Of a stretch of DNA of 64,000 bases, positions 22,389 through 34,974 are shown in pieces. The stretch comes from Clavulina sp. PMI_390 (lineage: Eukaryota; Basidiomycota; Agaricomycetes; Cantharellales; Hydnaceae). The stretch covers positions 78,693-142,692 of the forward strand of contig WIDE01000061.1 in the NCBI GenBank assembly GCA_015039315.1. Direction: 5' to 3'. The notes beneath the pieces are model-generated. The model made no database searches. It was not told the origin of the DNA and saw nothing but the letters and a program-made list of their open reading frames with translations. Positions within the stretch are counted from its first letter, which is position 1. Each line of letters starts with the position of its first letter. Position numbers and translations under genes: made by a program.

Positions 22389-24676
22389 TATTGTGAAAGG
22401 GAAGAGTCTGAGAGGGTAAAGAAGCTAGGTGAGTTCGAGAAGAGCGTGGGTTATAAACATTTCTGCCTCTATCATTGTGTCACAAGCTCGAATTAAGTGG
22501 ATAACTCGAAAAAAGTATAGTGCGCAGCAGGAGGTACTTTGACATGCTGATGAAAGGTATGTGACTTAGTGGGACATTGCCGTGAATGAAGCCCGATCAG
22601 TGGATTTGCGTTCCACTTTCCTGAAGTAGATTCGCCCCTTATACGAGGGTCACATCGGGAGCAACTACCTTATCCGATCCTGTCTACTTGGGCCAGATGT
22701 TGGAACGCAGAGCACTAGAAAACAGTCAGAATTAGAATCATTTGAACGGATTCCCCAAACCCCCAGGATGTTGCTTGTCGAAGAAAACACGGCACCCACA
22801 GTAATGCTCCGCACTCCGAGACGTAAGCTGTGATTGGAACGGCTAAAATAATCACCACGGACCGATGGCTTGAATCTGCGCCAAGCATTGTACAACGATC
22901 AAGGTGCCACACCAGATGATCCCGGCGCGGAATTCTGAAGAAATTAGCCCAGCGCGAAAACGCCACGGCATGTTGCTCACTCGAGGAGCTACGACCCGTG
23001 TGCGGCATGCAAGCATCAGTAAACTTGAACAAACATCATCTCGATGGACCATATCGGAAACCTCGGAAACCGAGTTTGTTTCGGACTTTGTGCCCCCGGG
23101 ACCTGTCAACTTCTATGAAACGTTCATTCTGTCTCCACCCCGCTGATGTCTTGGTTGCTTAAATAGGACTTCACCGAGAACCATGAACGAGATCGAGATC
23201 CTATTCGGACGGCATGTACTAGCACTACCAAATCAACAAAACTCCGTACTCTTCCGCCACATAAAGCATCCGAGGTGCTCACACAATCTATCATCGATAT
23301 TATCATATCCCGTTTCATTGCTCTCAAAATTTCCAAGCGTGGTTACTCGCTCCTCTCCTCACTGGCGGCGTAATTTGTCTCTTAATCTGTATGATAAAAT
23401 CACTCAAAAGAGGTTATTCTGGAAAGCGAAACCCTGTGATATCCTGATTATCAGTGCCTGGTGAACTGGGCAAGCTCCGAGTAGCCACAATTAGCAGGCA
23501 ATTCAAGTTGTAGTAGCATTGGCGCTGGGCAATCGAAGTTTGGCGGTTTTTAATACATTTTAGTGAGTCGAGAAGCTCATCAAACGCCATTAAGCTACTC
23601 CCAGCCCTCGACTACAGGGTTCACTTATGGCCCTCACTTCAATAATGCTAATCAGCTTGTCACTTGATTTTCTGGAATACTTCTCAAAGTTCGGCCTCGG
23701 TCCGAGGGCCAGAATCTACTAATGAGTCAGTCAATCATGGGTTGTATTTGACCTTGCGGGTGAATCTTTCTAGAGAGAATGAATATTGAGCGCCACTTCC
23801 AACCCCTCCGGCACTCAACATTGACGTGGTGTATGCAGAAACTTGCAGCCCGCGAACTTTTTTTTTGGCCTTATCTCTTTCTATATGTCCCTCTCGAAGC
23901 GTACTTCACTCTCTGCCTGGAAGAATTTGGCAGGCCACTTTTGAATGTGCCTTAATAGGCAGCAAGGTGGAGTTACAGGAAGCCCACTTTGTGCTTCTTC
24001 AACTGGCAAGTTGATCCGGTTAATTATCACCAGGTAACGCGAGATTCAAGCTTCAGCTCTAACTGGGCCACGTCCATAGTAATGATATAATGAAAACTAC
24101 GGGCGGCCTTTTTACGCCGACAACTTTTCTGTGTTCCCCCTTCCCGTCCTTCTTGCTTGGCATTAAGAATCATCGTACCCCTCATATAAGCAGTCGACTC
24201 ACAAGGTCATATCACGAGTCATACAAGGCTCTCTCTGAAACAGTCATCGAAAGCTTTGATTAGAACCGGTGCTTGTGGCTAAGCGGCTCGGGCCCCGAGC
24301 CGGGCCCGTCAGCGTGCCATGTGTAACTGTTACGATGCGTGAGATGACGGCTCCTAGAAGTTAGTTGGACACAAGCCCAGTATTATCGAGCCAAGACTCT
24401 GGGTTGGGCTATGATGGCGACTGAATTAGGCGCATCGAGAGTGGATCTGCCAAAATGAAACATAAAGCCGCGGCATCCACAGGCTCTGTATTGGCTCCGA
24501 GAACCAGGTGCCCCAGCGCAACTTCGGTGTTAAACAACGACGGCGAGCAAATGACATGGGGTTACGCCTAGATAGGCTAGCGAACAATATCGGATACCAG
24601 GATGTCAAATCAAATGATACGAGTACACGAAGGGGTTGTACCAAATGGTGCCGACGACACAAACTCGGGAGTCTCC
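22389..24676. other. 2.3-kb gene-poor stretch
   Basis: No frame longer than about 110 codons and no recognisable protein motif on either strand. A short GC-rich perfect-arm palindrome (GGCTCGGG / CCCGAGCC, 1-base centre) sits near 24284-24300. No transposon termini or tRNA were recognised. It could contain decayed sequence or an unrecognised non-coding gene. Confidence 0.4.
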
Positions 24677-26182
24677 TCAGATCTCTTTGATCTGGTGGAA
24701 ACTTTCGCCATTCTTCAGAATTGCCTCAACAACCATATCCGCCGCGATCGTACATTCCGGAGTAGCCCCAAGGGCAGCAGGGAAGATGTGGAACTGCTTC
24801 CCTCCAACAATATAGGTTACGTCAACCCCCGCTGCAGCCAGCAACCCGACGTATGAATCCGCCTCGGGAAAGAGAATATCCCACTCTCCATTGGCAATGA
24901 TAAGCTTCGTGCCCGCCTCTCGGAAGATCGCGGGATCTCCTGCCGCCGGGGAAAAACAAGGGTTGGAGCTGAATTCCGTGGGAAGAGGAACGGTGTGGAT
25001 TTGGCCCGCTAATATGGTCTCTGGAGGGACCGGAACACCCGCATATACGCGGATCGTCATAAAGACAAACTGCGTCGTTAGCCAAATGTCGTATGGCTCA
25101 ATAAGTTTCATTTCCGCAGATTTGCGGTATAGCAGGTCGAAAGCAGGTGAAATAGCGACAAGTTGATGAGGTAGGGGGAGTTTCAGAGCGTGCAGCTCAT
25201 GGGCTAGTCCGTGGCAAATAACCGCGCCTGCACTACGCGCCGTCAAACTTCTTTCAGCCACCAGAACGGGAGAACTATTGAGCCATGGAATAGATAGTTA
25301 CCTGTCACCGGCAAGGATCACCTCTTTATCACCAGCGCGCGCGACAAAATCCTTGTAGATGCTCAGCAGCTGTGGGCGCCACTCGGGACCAGGATTATTC
25401 GGCCCCAAAGGGTACGGCACCATGACCACCTCAGCGTTAAGCCAACGCGAAAGGTAGCCGACAAATGCCCAGTGCCAGTTGATACTGTGAATTAAAATTT
25501 TCGAGATAAGTGGTCAGAGCTCAACCAAATGATTTACTGAGGCATACATCGGAGGGTGCATAAATCCGGATCCATGGAGGTAGAATATCGTCCTCCGAAT
25601 CGCGCTTGGATCATTTGAGGCAGTAGGAGGCGACACAATCGTCATCACCCAGCCCGATTCCTCATGCTTCCACTGCTCAAAGCTCCGCTCTTGCCCGCTC
25701 TCCAGCATCCTATTCACCGCCGCTGGAGGAGGGAAGTCCCAAACTTGTGGACCTTTCGGTAAGATGATTCGGGGCCATGGAGGAATAATAGGTTTTCCGA
25801 CTAGGCGGCGGAATAGACCGGAAACGCGTCTCTGAAGCTGAAGATGGAACTTTTGGAAACGCCAGGCCCACCAGAAGAAGACCGCTTTCCATGATTTCCG
25901 CGGAATATAGACGCGTTTGACGGTGCCAGTGACACTTGGCAGAAACAGTGAGTTAGTCACTGTCATCGGGCTACCGTGGCCGTAGCAAGTTTAATATGGC
26001 TCCAATTAATACTCTGGAACTTGGAAGACTCCAGCTGTCAGAACAGGAACAGGGGTACTTAGGTCGACGAAGGGGTCCTGAGGGGAATGGAGATCGATCG
26101 TGCGGCGAGTTGCTACTGCCGAGTACCGGGGACGGCATACTCCGGAATTCATGAAGGTAAGAGAACATAGCCAAGAAGCCAT
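24677..26182 (-). CDS. Alpha/beta-hydrolase fold-3 esterase/lipase (HSL / steryl acetyl hydrolase type)
   Basis: Minus strand, stop at 24677. After splicing, the catalytic serine motif reads GDSAGA, formed across the intron at about 25233-25301. The oxyanion-hole motif is YLHGSGFMHPP (the usual HGGG becomes HGSG). A likely catalytic Asp is in NGEWDILFPEAD and the His in GKQFHIFP. The splice after HPP (AT|GTATGC) joins to INWHWAFVGYLSRWL, giving the expected strand and helix. The N-terminal region before 25880 contains an aromatic-rich WKAVFFWWAWRFQ stretch that may be a membrane anchor. The start is uncertain: an upstream exon with ATG at 26182 can be joined in frame to the main exon (ATG 25966). 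The expected reaction is carboxyl-ester hydrolysis, for example deacetylation of a small molecule. Confidence 0.8.
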
Positions 26183-27732
26183 AGTACTTTGGTCAGATGA
26201 TGTTGAGGGATCAGACGAACTCTTAGAAATGATTGCGACCAGTGATACGAAGTAGCTCCGAAAGTGAGACGTAATACGCAATTGAGACCTTGAGAAGATG
26301 GATCGATGCACTTATTCAATCTCTTTAGCTGTTATCGAAGTCTTCAGCGATGTCGAGGTGCATCGATTGACAGTGGATTCCGCGAGTCAAGCCAGGATCA
26401 TAGCCTCAGTAGACCGCACGACATCGGAGAGTAATGACACTCGGCCATCAGCATAGCATAGAGAGTGTGTCGTAAGCTTAATCTAGCTATGCTCTTGGGT
26501 GTACCGTACTGTTGGTTTCCAGTAAGAGGAAGAGCATTGGTGCCCATGTGACCACTCCGTCACCATGTCGACCGGAAGTCCGAACTCGCAAGCCGTCACC
26601 GAAAGCTGAGGAGTCAATATCCATGACGGCCTCGGAAATTGGTTACCTGACCCTTGGCTTCAGGATCAAACGTGGGCCGACTCCCCCAATCTCACAAGGC
26701 CTCCTGATCCGGTATCAGCCTCTGACAGCTCCAAACGTATCAGTAATTCACGTCCCGTTCATGTACCGAGGACATACCAGATGCAACACTTCCTTCATCT
26801 TGCTCTTCTTCCGTTTCAATTGACCCCTCGGCCCCAGTTAGAGTGTGTTTCTTGTTGAGCCAATCTCATCGAGATCTCCGCGGAGTGAACGCCACAGTCT
26901 ATTCTGCCCAGTCTTGTTGGTGTGAGCCCCAGACTAATGAAAAGCTCTCGAAACATTCCAAGAGCAAGTTCTCCCTACAGGTGACAACGCCAAAAGGTAG
27001 CGGTGACCGAGGAGGGCTTGCCAATCACGCGCTGGAAGAGTCTGATCCGACGCAGCACATAAAATTGACAGTTAGGAGAGGATTTCGATTCATATTTAGC
27101 ACCCTTCGCGTCGGTGAAAATGAAGCTTGTTCACATGATGCGGGCGCAAAAAGTTTTATCGTAGCCATCTACTCCCCTCGATCCAGGATTGTCATGATGC
27201 TCTTCAGATGATTGAAGCATGATCTCATATGATACTATCCCGTAAAAACCCGCTCCTGCAGCTCGAAGGGAGCGGAGAGCTACGCCCAATGCTGAGGACA
27301 CTTTGTTCAAGAAAAAGCTTCCACTGCGAAAGGATCGCTTCGGCCAGTGATGGGGGTGAGATACATCAGCTGCAAAAGGGAGACCAACGAGCGGAGGTTA
27401 AACATTCTCCAGAAGAGAAGGTCTGCTGGACAACCGCCGATATTGTACTCTGGAAGGACATGAGAGTGGCGTCACTACTATGACAGTCGATGGGAAGCTG
27501 CTGAGCCCACAGCATCAGGAAAGAGCCACGGTGTCAGAAAGAAGTAACATTACTATAGAGTACGCCTTGTCGCGCTCTCTACGAACAATGGCAAAGGTTC
27601 AACGATAACTGGGATGATCGTTTCTTCCCGCCATGTAGAGGGACGCGTGGGAATCAGTCTGCAATAAGTCTCACGGTGTGTTTGCGAGCTCGGAACCAAT
27701 TTGCCCCACGAACGGCGCACCGTCGCGACCGA
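26183..27732. other. Divergent intergenic region, no gene seen
   Basis: About 1.55 kb between the hydrolase (minus) and FMO2 (plus). Frames at 26512-26823 and 26843-27211 have no recognisable motif. It probably contains both promoters. Confidence 0.4.
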
Positions 27733-30279
27733 ATGCTCTTCTGGATCGTCGTCGTTGCCCTTTTTACTTCATCGACCACCGCCGAGCAACACCCCCTCGG
27801 CCTCGGCAACGACGCCTTCGGTGACGGCGCCCAGCATCGATACTACAAATTCCCTCATGACATCAAGAGGGTCGCGGTCATAGGTGCTGGCCCGTCAGGT
27901 CTGCAAGCGGCCTCTGCACTTCTTGACGAGGGACTCGAGGTGAGGCTGTTTGAGAGACAAGATCAGCCAGGAGGGAACTGGTACTATCAAGATGCACAAC
28001 CGATCGAGTTATCACCTCGGTAAGTCAGAGAAACACCATAGACTTCCGATGATCGCGAGTCGGCTGATGCTATTCCAACATGCGATGGAACGACTTTAGG
28101 AAACATCGAAGCCTGTATAAGTCTTTCAACAACCCGACACACAAAATCCCATCGGTGCAATATTACAATGACGGGGCGGAGGGTGTCTCAAACTCATGGC
28201 GGATACGAGAGCACACCAACCCTAGTCCCATCTGGAACAATCTTACCACTATCATTCCACCAGTGAGCAAGCCCCTTCTTTGTTCGTCGAGGCAGCCGTC
28301 ACCACGTTGCTCACTTCCTCGCAATAGTTCATGATGACCCTTCCCAATACCGAATACCCCCCTACTGTGGTGAGTGTGCCGCTTGGTGGTTGCTTGGTGG
28401 TTTCTGACTGGTACACATGCAGCCGTGGCGTGTCCCCCAAGTTCATATTGGGCGACATGTCCGACAATTCGCATCAGCCCACAGCCTGTCCCCAAATGAC
28501 GAGCAATCTGCGCATATCATCTCCTACTCCACGCGTATCGAGCACGTCCACAAGACTCCGTCGACAGGGAAGTGGACCCTTACCTTGCGCAAGCTTGAGC
28601 AGCTCCGCTACAACCGTACAACGGGAGAGCCGCTGGGTCCTGGAGGTGAAGTTCGTGAGGAGTGGTGGACCGAGGATTTCGATGCTATAGTCGACGCGGC
28701 TGGCCCATTCGATGGCCCGTTCGTCCCAACCTCTATCGAAGGCTTGCATGATTGGATGGAGGACTATCCGCATTGTATTTGGCACTCTCGGAATTATCGA
28801 CGACCTGACCAGTTCCAGGGCAAGGTAGGCAAAGGCATACACTGGCTTACTGCGCATAATTCCATCGATCCGTTCTATCCTCTTGTGCAGAACGTATTGA
28901 TAATTGGGGGAGGACTGTCAGCCCTGGGGATCTCAAAAGACCTGGCCGAAGGTGGTGCGTTGGTTTCAGTCTCGACTCGAGTGAGTGTATCATCCGCCCC
29001 ATTGCTTGATGCCGTCTTCAACCGCATTTTATTCACGGTGTGACTTTTGCGCTCCAGGATAACGCAATGAGCCCCGTGCAACAAGGAATACTCCCACTAC
29101 TCCATAAAAATGTCACAAAGCTCCCCGAAATCCACTCATTCTTTCCTCTTGAGCCTACCCCAGAGCCTTCGTGTGATGAACTGGGAGAGCTTAGGATCAT
29201 GTTAGCGAACGGTACGGTCCTAAGCGGATATGATTATGTGCGCCATCTTCTACCCCGCTTGAGCTGTGCATCGACTTATATTCACTTCACATTATTCAGA
29301 TTGTCCTGGCCACCGGTTATCGTACATCACATCCGTTCTTGTCTGACTATCATAATAGGTCAGTCATCTTTGTGCCGATGCTTTACCTTTGGCATCGTGC
29401 TGACCATCACTCAAACCAATGTCGCATCATACAGTACGATAAAGGGCCGAGAAGAACCGGATGTCCAAGTTGCCCCCATTATTACAGATGGCACCCATCT
29501 TCGCTCGCTTCATTGGACTGGTCACTATATCAATGATCCTACCCTCGCCATTGCTCGCTGTAAGCTTACCAATATCTCTTCCATTTCAAAAGCCGCACAC
29601 CTTTCCCAATCCCATACGCTAATCTGCGATTATATTTATACAGTTACTCCATGGACGATTGGACGATACTCTTCGCTCGGCTTCGCTCGCGTTTGGAGTG
29701 GACGCGCAAGGCTGCCAAGTGTAGAGCAAATGTGGGCAGAATACCCTGGGGCTGGAAAGGAGCTTCTGGATCCCGTTGGCTTTGGGGAATGTGAGTTGCG
29801 TTCATGTACAAAGTCAAGCTGGCAACTCAACCCCCTCCTTCGTAATGCGCGGTGTATGGTAGGGTGTTCGAGATTGTTCATTACATGGCTGAACACTGAG
29901 GCGCTTGAGTTCGGCGGGCGGTTCGTTGATTCACTTCCGCGGTATGTCATTCGTCTATGTACCTTGCACCTATATTCATCTAATCTGCTTGTACGTGGCT
30001 CATCTCGTATTCTTCGATAGACATCACTATGATCTAGCCTACTTTGGTGCAGGCGAATGGCGTAACGATAAATTTATCAACCTGAAATTCCTCCTAAGCC
30101 TTGAAGACACCCCACAATCCCAGTGGCCAACTCGAAACGGGCGAGAACAAGAGGAGTGGATGAGTGGTGACCTGGATCGGTTGCTCAACCTGGATGTTAC
30201 ATTGGGGGCGGCTGAATGGCCATCCGAGATCCCCATGGTTAATGACGAGACATGGAGGGAGTGGAATCTTGAGTGGTGA
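27733..30279 (+). CDS. Flavin-containing monooxygenase 2 with N-terminal signal peptide
   Basis: The ATG at 27733 begins MLFWIVVVALFTSSTTA, a likely signal peptide. The FAD motif VAVIGAGPSGLQAASALL is followed by ERQDQPGGNWYY. Exons are joined at CG|GTAAGT to TTTAG|G (giving RKHRSLYKSFNN), at a GTGAGC intron before FMMTLPNTEYPP, and at GTGAGT to ATGCAG before PWRVPQVHIGRHVRQFAS. The second nucleotide motif NVLIIGGGLSALGISKDL follows. The 3' part (29040-30279) has several short introns; not every border was fixed. The end is LEW-TGA at 30277-30279. It is paralogous to FMO1 at 13770-16328. The stop is only 68 bp from the convergent TPR gene. The substrate is unknown. Confidence 0.82.
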
Positions 30280-30347
30280 ACACTCAACCTTCATTCACGA
30301 TGGTTTGCGTTACCAGACGACTGGTATTTTGCTGTTACCCACTGAGA

Positions 30348-33300
30348 TCACTGGTATTCAAACGTTGCATAAATGCCCTTTTCATCGTTGAGCATTATCA
30401 TGGCATCCTGAATGGTGAAAACGGTTCCTTGTGCGTCAACCTGGCGAGCATAAGCTGCCTGGACATCGTACAAGTCCCTTGGCAAATCTAAGCTCCCCTT
30501 CAAGGACATTGAGGGCTCCTGGATCACTCCCCTGCAATGATATGTGACTTCTAACTGCGCAAGGGCCTGGGATAGTCGATCGCGAGTGACTTCATCCTGT
30601 TTCGGTAAATGATGGAGGTGCATGACTGCCTCATGGAGGATGTGTATAGATTCATCGTCATGCAAAGCGGTCTGATGGAGGGCAGAGCCTAGTTTCGCGA
30701 GACGAAGCCCGAATTCGCGGTGTTTGGCATTCGGAGCGCGCATGTATTCCGTTCGAGCGTGGGGGAGGGCAAGTTTGTAGTACTTGAAAGCTTCCTCGGC
30801 CCGTCCTTGCATCTCGAAAACTGATGCCAATAGCGAGAATATCAAAGCACCATAACCGCTGGCATGCTGTGGGTGGGCATCCAACATGGGGCGCATGATC
30901 TCAATGCATTCATGTAGAATCTCCTCGGCAAGAATATACTGCTTGTGTAAAATCAACCCTTTCGTCATGTGGATGAAGGCCTGCGCTACACCGGGCATTG
31001 CAGGCTTGGTGGGGTTGAATTCTTCAATCGGAAGCCGTTGAAGCAGGAAGCGGACTTCTTCAAACACCGTGACTGCCGCAGAGAAATGTCTTTTCTCGCT
31101 GAGCATTGCACCATATTTCAAGAGGATTCCTGAGAGCCGCCGCTCGCGGGCTCCAGAATAATGAACTTTTAGCCGAAATGTTTGGGATATGCCCACTAGC
31201 GTCTCGGCAGCATACTCAAACCGATTGAGACGCAGTAAAGACTGGCTAAGCAACTCAAACGATGGGATGAAGACAGGCTCATCAGCCAGTTTTCCGGCTT
31301 TCGGTTTCTCTAGATTGAAGCCGATGGACTCTCGAAGGTTTTCTGTGGCTGTATCATACCGACGAGCCACGTAGTGGCACAGGCCTAGGTTGAAGAGCAA
31401 TTTCGCCATTTGGACAGTGTGGTTTCCATCCAGATGGTGGAACGCTTCCTTACGATCGACCAGCGCGTGCTGAAACCGCACAAGCGCGTCGCTGAAGTCC
31501 CCACCTTTCAACAATGCTAGCCCCCAATCTTCTAGATTGTCTATGTGCCTCGCTCGGAAGTCCCAAGGTAATTGCCGGAAGAGGTCATAGTACCTAGGCG
31601 AGGCTTCAGCAAAGATAGAGGCGGCCTCGGAGTTTGCGCCCTCGGCGCATAGGATACGCCCTAGACACGTCGATATTGTCACGTGGAGGGAGAAGGATTG
31701 ATCGCAATCGTCGCGTCTCTTCTGCACTTGACGCTCTATCGCCAAACTCCGCCGAAGTGCTGAAATAGCTTCAGCATTTTTTGGGTCGGATTCATGGAGT
31801 ACACGGCCTAGACGGTATAGGACCTCCGCAATGCGAGTATTGATGGTGCCTTCGCTACTATCCCAGTCCTCGGCCTGCTCATATAACACCAGAGCCTCCC
31901 GATACGTCGAAATAGCTTCGTTACGCTCCGTAGAAGTCTCAAGCATTGTTCCAAGCTTGACAAAGTGGGGAGCCGTGACGAGGGAAATACGTGTGATCAA
32001 AGCCTGAGAAGTCTTGTGCAATCTCTTGGAGGTAGGCACATGATCAGCACTGGACCGATGTAATAACTCCCGTGCAATAGAAACAAGACGCTTCAGTACG
32101 ATGATAGAAGCATCAAATAACTCATCGCGTTCCAAATCTTCTACAACAACTCCGAGAGCTTGAGTGGCTGCCAATCCAGAATCAATGGATGCCTCCTGAG
32201 GGAACTCGCGGTCGCTAATCCATGGATTTCGATTGAGCTTTCGATGATGTCAGGTTAGCCGACCAAACCAGATCCATGAATGTTCAGTGAACTTACCGAG
32301 TTAAACGGAACCCGAAACCTGGGGCTTCCGCTCACACGAACTTTTGACACTAGGTCCAATAGCTAGGTTAGGAATGAGAGGGATTTCTTAGATGCTGCAT
32401 ATTGAATCCATCAATGACCGACGTACTTTCAAGTATTTTGGAATGTGATACACGGCCTGGAGTCGATCCCACACGCGGGAGCGGACATGTCGTGCAGTAT
32501 TTCCCCACTTGGGGCTTCCGTCAATGAACGAGCCTACAGCCTGACCTTCAAGATGTTGTTGAATCAATGAAACGAAAAACCAGCAGTTTGCCTACCATAG
32601 CGGAAGAAGGAATGTAAATATCCTTCGTGAAGATAATGCCTAAGGGAATACATACCGGCCACAGTTCATATTGCACCAGTTCTTCATTGACAATTACTAG
32701 GAGATGTTTAAGGTCATCAAGAGTAGTCCTTCTCTCAAAGGTCTGCCTGTTCTCCTGCAACGAGCCTTCGATTAAGGAATGTTTCTCCATTGACACAATC
32801 ACCTAAGGAACCATCAATACCTGTCACAACGTTAAGCTTGCGAATAATGGGATCCTCACAGTATCATTTGCCGGAGTGGAGCCCGCAGCAAATACAAAGC
32901 TGAAGATGTTAAAGCCGTCTTGTGGTCTCCGATCAAATCGAAGCCATATTATAGGTTTGGCCGGACGGTGGAGCTCTATTAGAAGAAAGCGATGGGTGAT
33001 TCCCATATGGGTCCGCTTGTACGCTTCTGAAGAAGCTAGTTGTGTTTCCTGGAGGCTCGGATGATGCTCAATAAGGGAGATGAAGTTTGTCAATGGAAGT
33101 GAGACCCCCGCGACGGAGGTGACACTCCAAGTCGATGCCAAAGATTGGATCGTCGCTGTGCGACGGAGCTCAAAATAGAGCTGCAGAGTATTGGATGACA
33201 GTTCGTCCGGCGATAGAGATAATGGTTCATCGAGATTGTCGTGTGCACCCAGGAGGAAGTCCGACTATGGTGCGATAGATCTATGTGAATATGAGGTTAC

Positions 33301-34474
33301 TCCATATCTGTTTTTGAACCCACTATGGCTTCCGTTCGGTCGTCTTCTGATGGTGGTGGCAGCACGGAGACTTTTGAATCTGGTGAATTGGTAGAAGACG
33401 AGTGGATAACGTCGGCCCTGAAAGATATGGGAAGTCGCGCTGACTGCCAAGCTGATGAGCCAATGAGCCGAGAAAGACGATTTTGGACGATGTTCTGTGT
33501 TCTCAATTAGTTCGCAGAATGCATATTAAGAGTAATACCGCGCCGAAAACATACTCGCTGATATAGTGCTGCCGCGGTTATGTTCAGAACCGCAAACCGA
33601 ACCTGAACCTAACCGCTGTGACCGAACCGTAACCGAACCAAGGATACTGGTCCGGTCATCGGTTTGCTTGGAGAGCGAACCGACGTGAACCTGCCATGAA
33701 CCGGGTGAACCGCTATTGACCGAACCGAACCGCCCCTACATATAAATCTTGTGCCGAGGCTCCTCCCCAACGTCCCATTTAGACGGTTAACTTCACAAAT
33801 AGACTTTCAAAACCATTTGATCCAAGCTACATTGGTGAATCGCTCGCAAAACATCTTATTTGTGTCAGACTATCAAGTTCTTAGTTCCGATTCCCTTTCT
33901 TGGTCACTTCAGCACTTGGGTGTGAGGCGGCCCGCTGTGAGTTTATTATATACCGGATATATAATTATCTTTCATCTAAGCTCAAAGCTGTGTCTGGCCT
34001 GCTATCACGCCTTGTTCAGCTGGATTTCTCCACATGCGCCATATATACTCAATCGCAACGCCGTCTTCTGGCAGACAATATACATAAACCCCGGCGCCTC
34101 TGGCTTTACAAGACTGAATATTACAGCTTCTACAGAATTTCGAGCCCAAAAGCTCGCTACGGCAATAAAAAGGACTATATGGGTACATTGTGCTTGTTTG
34201 TCCCGCTCAGATAGCATTTAATTTCTGTTTCCCACAACGAAAATGGTTCAGTGCGGTTCTGAACGTGAACCAAACCGAACTGGACCTGAACCGGCGCTTA
34301 GAGAACCGAACCTGAACCGAACCCGAGGTCCGGTTTTGGGTTCGCCACAAATCGTGTAAAAACCGGACCGAACCGAACATCGGCAGCACTACGCTGATAT
34401 TGCCAGCTCAATCTGGAGGCAGCAGAGTCCGCGTGAATAGGGGCAGTATATCCAAGACTCTCATCATTCAGCAT
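30348..34474 (-). CDS. Tetratricopeptide-repeat protein, first exon split by a transposable element
   Basis: The large exon (32174-30348) encodes many TPR-like helical pairs, for example EAISTYREALVLYEQAEDW, AKLLFNLGLCHYVARRYDTA and ALIFSLLASVFEMQGRAEEAF, which usually form a protein-binding solenoid. Upstream exons were traced: ATG at 34474 (MLNDESLGYTAPIHADSAA); then, in the uninterrupted form, CGA|GTATGT to CACAG|AAC near 33500; an intron GTGGGT to CCATAG near 33270-33330; and GTGAGG to CCTTAG near 32803-32862. These phases all agree. The 828-bp element at 33564-34391 lies inside exon 1, one base from the donor, so this copy should be disrupted unless an alternative start is used. Borders in 32180-32700 are uncertain and may include a GC-AG intron. 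The function is unknown. Confidence 0.68.
33556..33563. repeat. Left 8-bp target-site duplication (CGCTGATA)
   Basis: Identical to 34392-34399 on the other side of the hAT-like element. Removing the element and one copy restores a continuous exon-intron boundary of the TPR gene. Confidence 0.85.
33564..34391. mobile_element. Non-autonomous hAT-like element, 828 bp
   Basis: The ends are perfect 11-bp inverted repeats, TAGTGCTGCCG (33564-33574) and CGGCAGCACTA (34381-34391). They are flanked by an 8-bp direct duplication CGCTGATA (33556-33563 and 34392-34399). An 8-bp target duplication and TA-N-G type termini are hallmarks of the hAT superfamily. Both subterminal regions are packed with CCGAAC motifs, five on each side, resembling transposase-binding repeats. 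The interior has a 156-codon frame (33751-34221) without transposase motifs, so it is probably mobilised in trans. Confidence 0.85.
34392..34399. repeat. Right 8-bp target-site duplication (CGCTGATA)
   Basis: The partner of 33556-33563. The perfect match suggests a fairly recent insertion. Confidence 0.85.
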
Positions 34475-34974
34475 GGGCGAAAGCAAGATTAGGCGCAGTT
34501 AGCTGGATTTTAAGTGCTAATAAGGTGGCAATGGGTGACTGTGATTAGGGAATGATTGGGGGAAATGAGGGGTGGGGTAAGTGCGTCTGCTTTTTATACA
34601 TTTGTGTCAGCCTCATGAGCACAGGCGAAAGGAGGCGATGTTGACTCGAGTAGGAGGAATTGCCCCGAGGAATTTGTCTGATTTGCGATTTATTTCTCGG
34701 TAGTCACTAAGGCACATCGTATTCCTGTGCAGCCAAGGAACAGGTCGACACTGTGACAAGTGTTTGTATTGTCGTCACAGATGTGACAGCGGGCTCCCGT
34801 CCGGCCCGCCGGGGTGGTGAACGTTCCTCCCGTTCGATTGCGTTCAACCATCCACTCTCGTAAACTACTCTCCAAGCGCCGGCCGCCAACCCCCAGCGCC
34901 CCAAGACGACGTCCACGACAGCGTCGTTGGCCTTGTAGTCGACGTCCTCGTCTCTCACACATTCCCTCTCAGCC
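34475..34974. promoter_or_regulatory. Divergent promoter region of TPR gene and GUT2
   Basis: About 500 bp between the two start codons. It holds no recognisable coding sequence apart from short frames on both strands near 34700-34970. The C-rich stretch just before the GUT2 ATG resembles a fungal 5' leader. Confidence 0.45.

Noticed and set aside
7801..30279. Polyketide synthase or nonribosomal peptide synthetase in the metabolite region
   Set aside because: No ketosynthase, adenylation or carrier-protein motif was seen in any frame; the only candidate core enzyme is the isonitrile synthase fusion.
33751..34221. 156-codon frame inside the hAT-like element as a transposase
   Set aside because: It is far too short, lacks any hAT dimerisation or catalytic motif, and is rich in unrelated hydrophobic segments; the element is better called non-autonomous.
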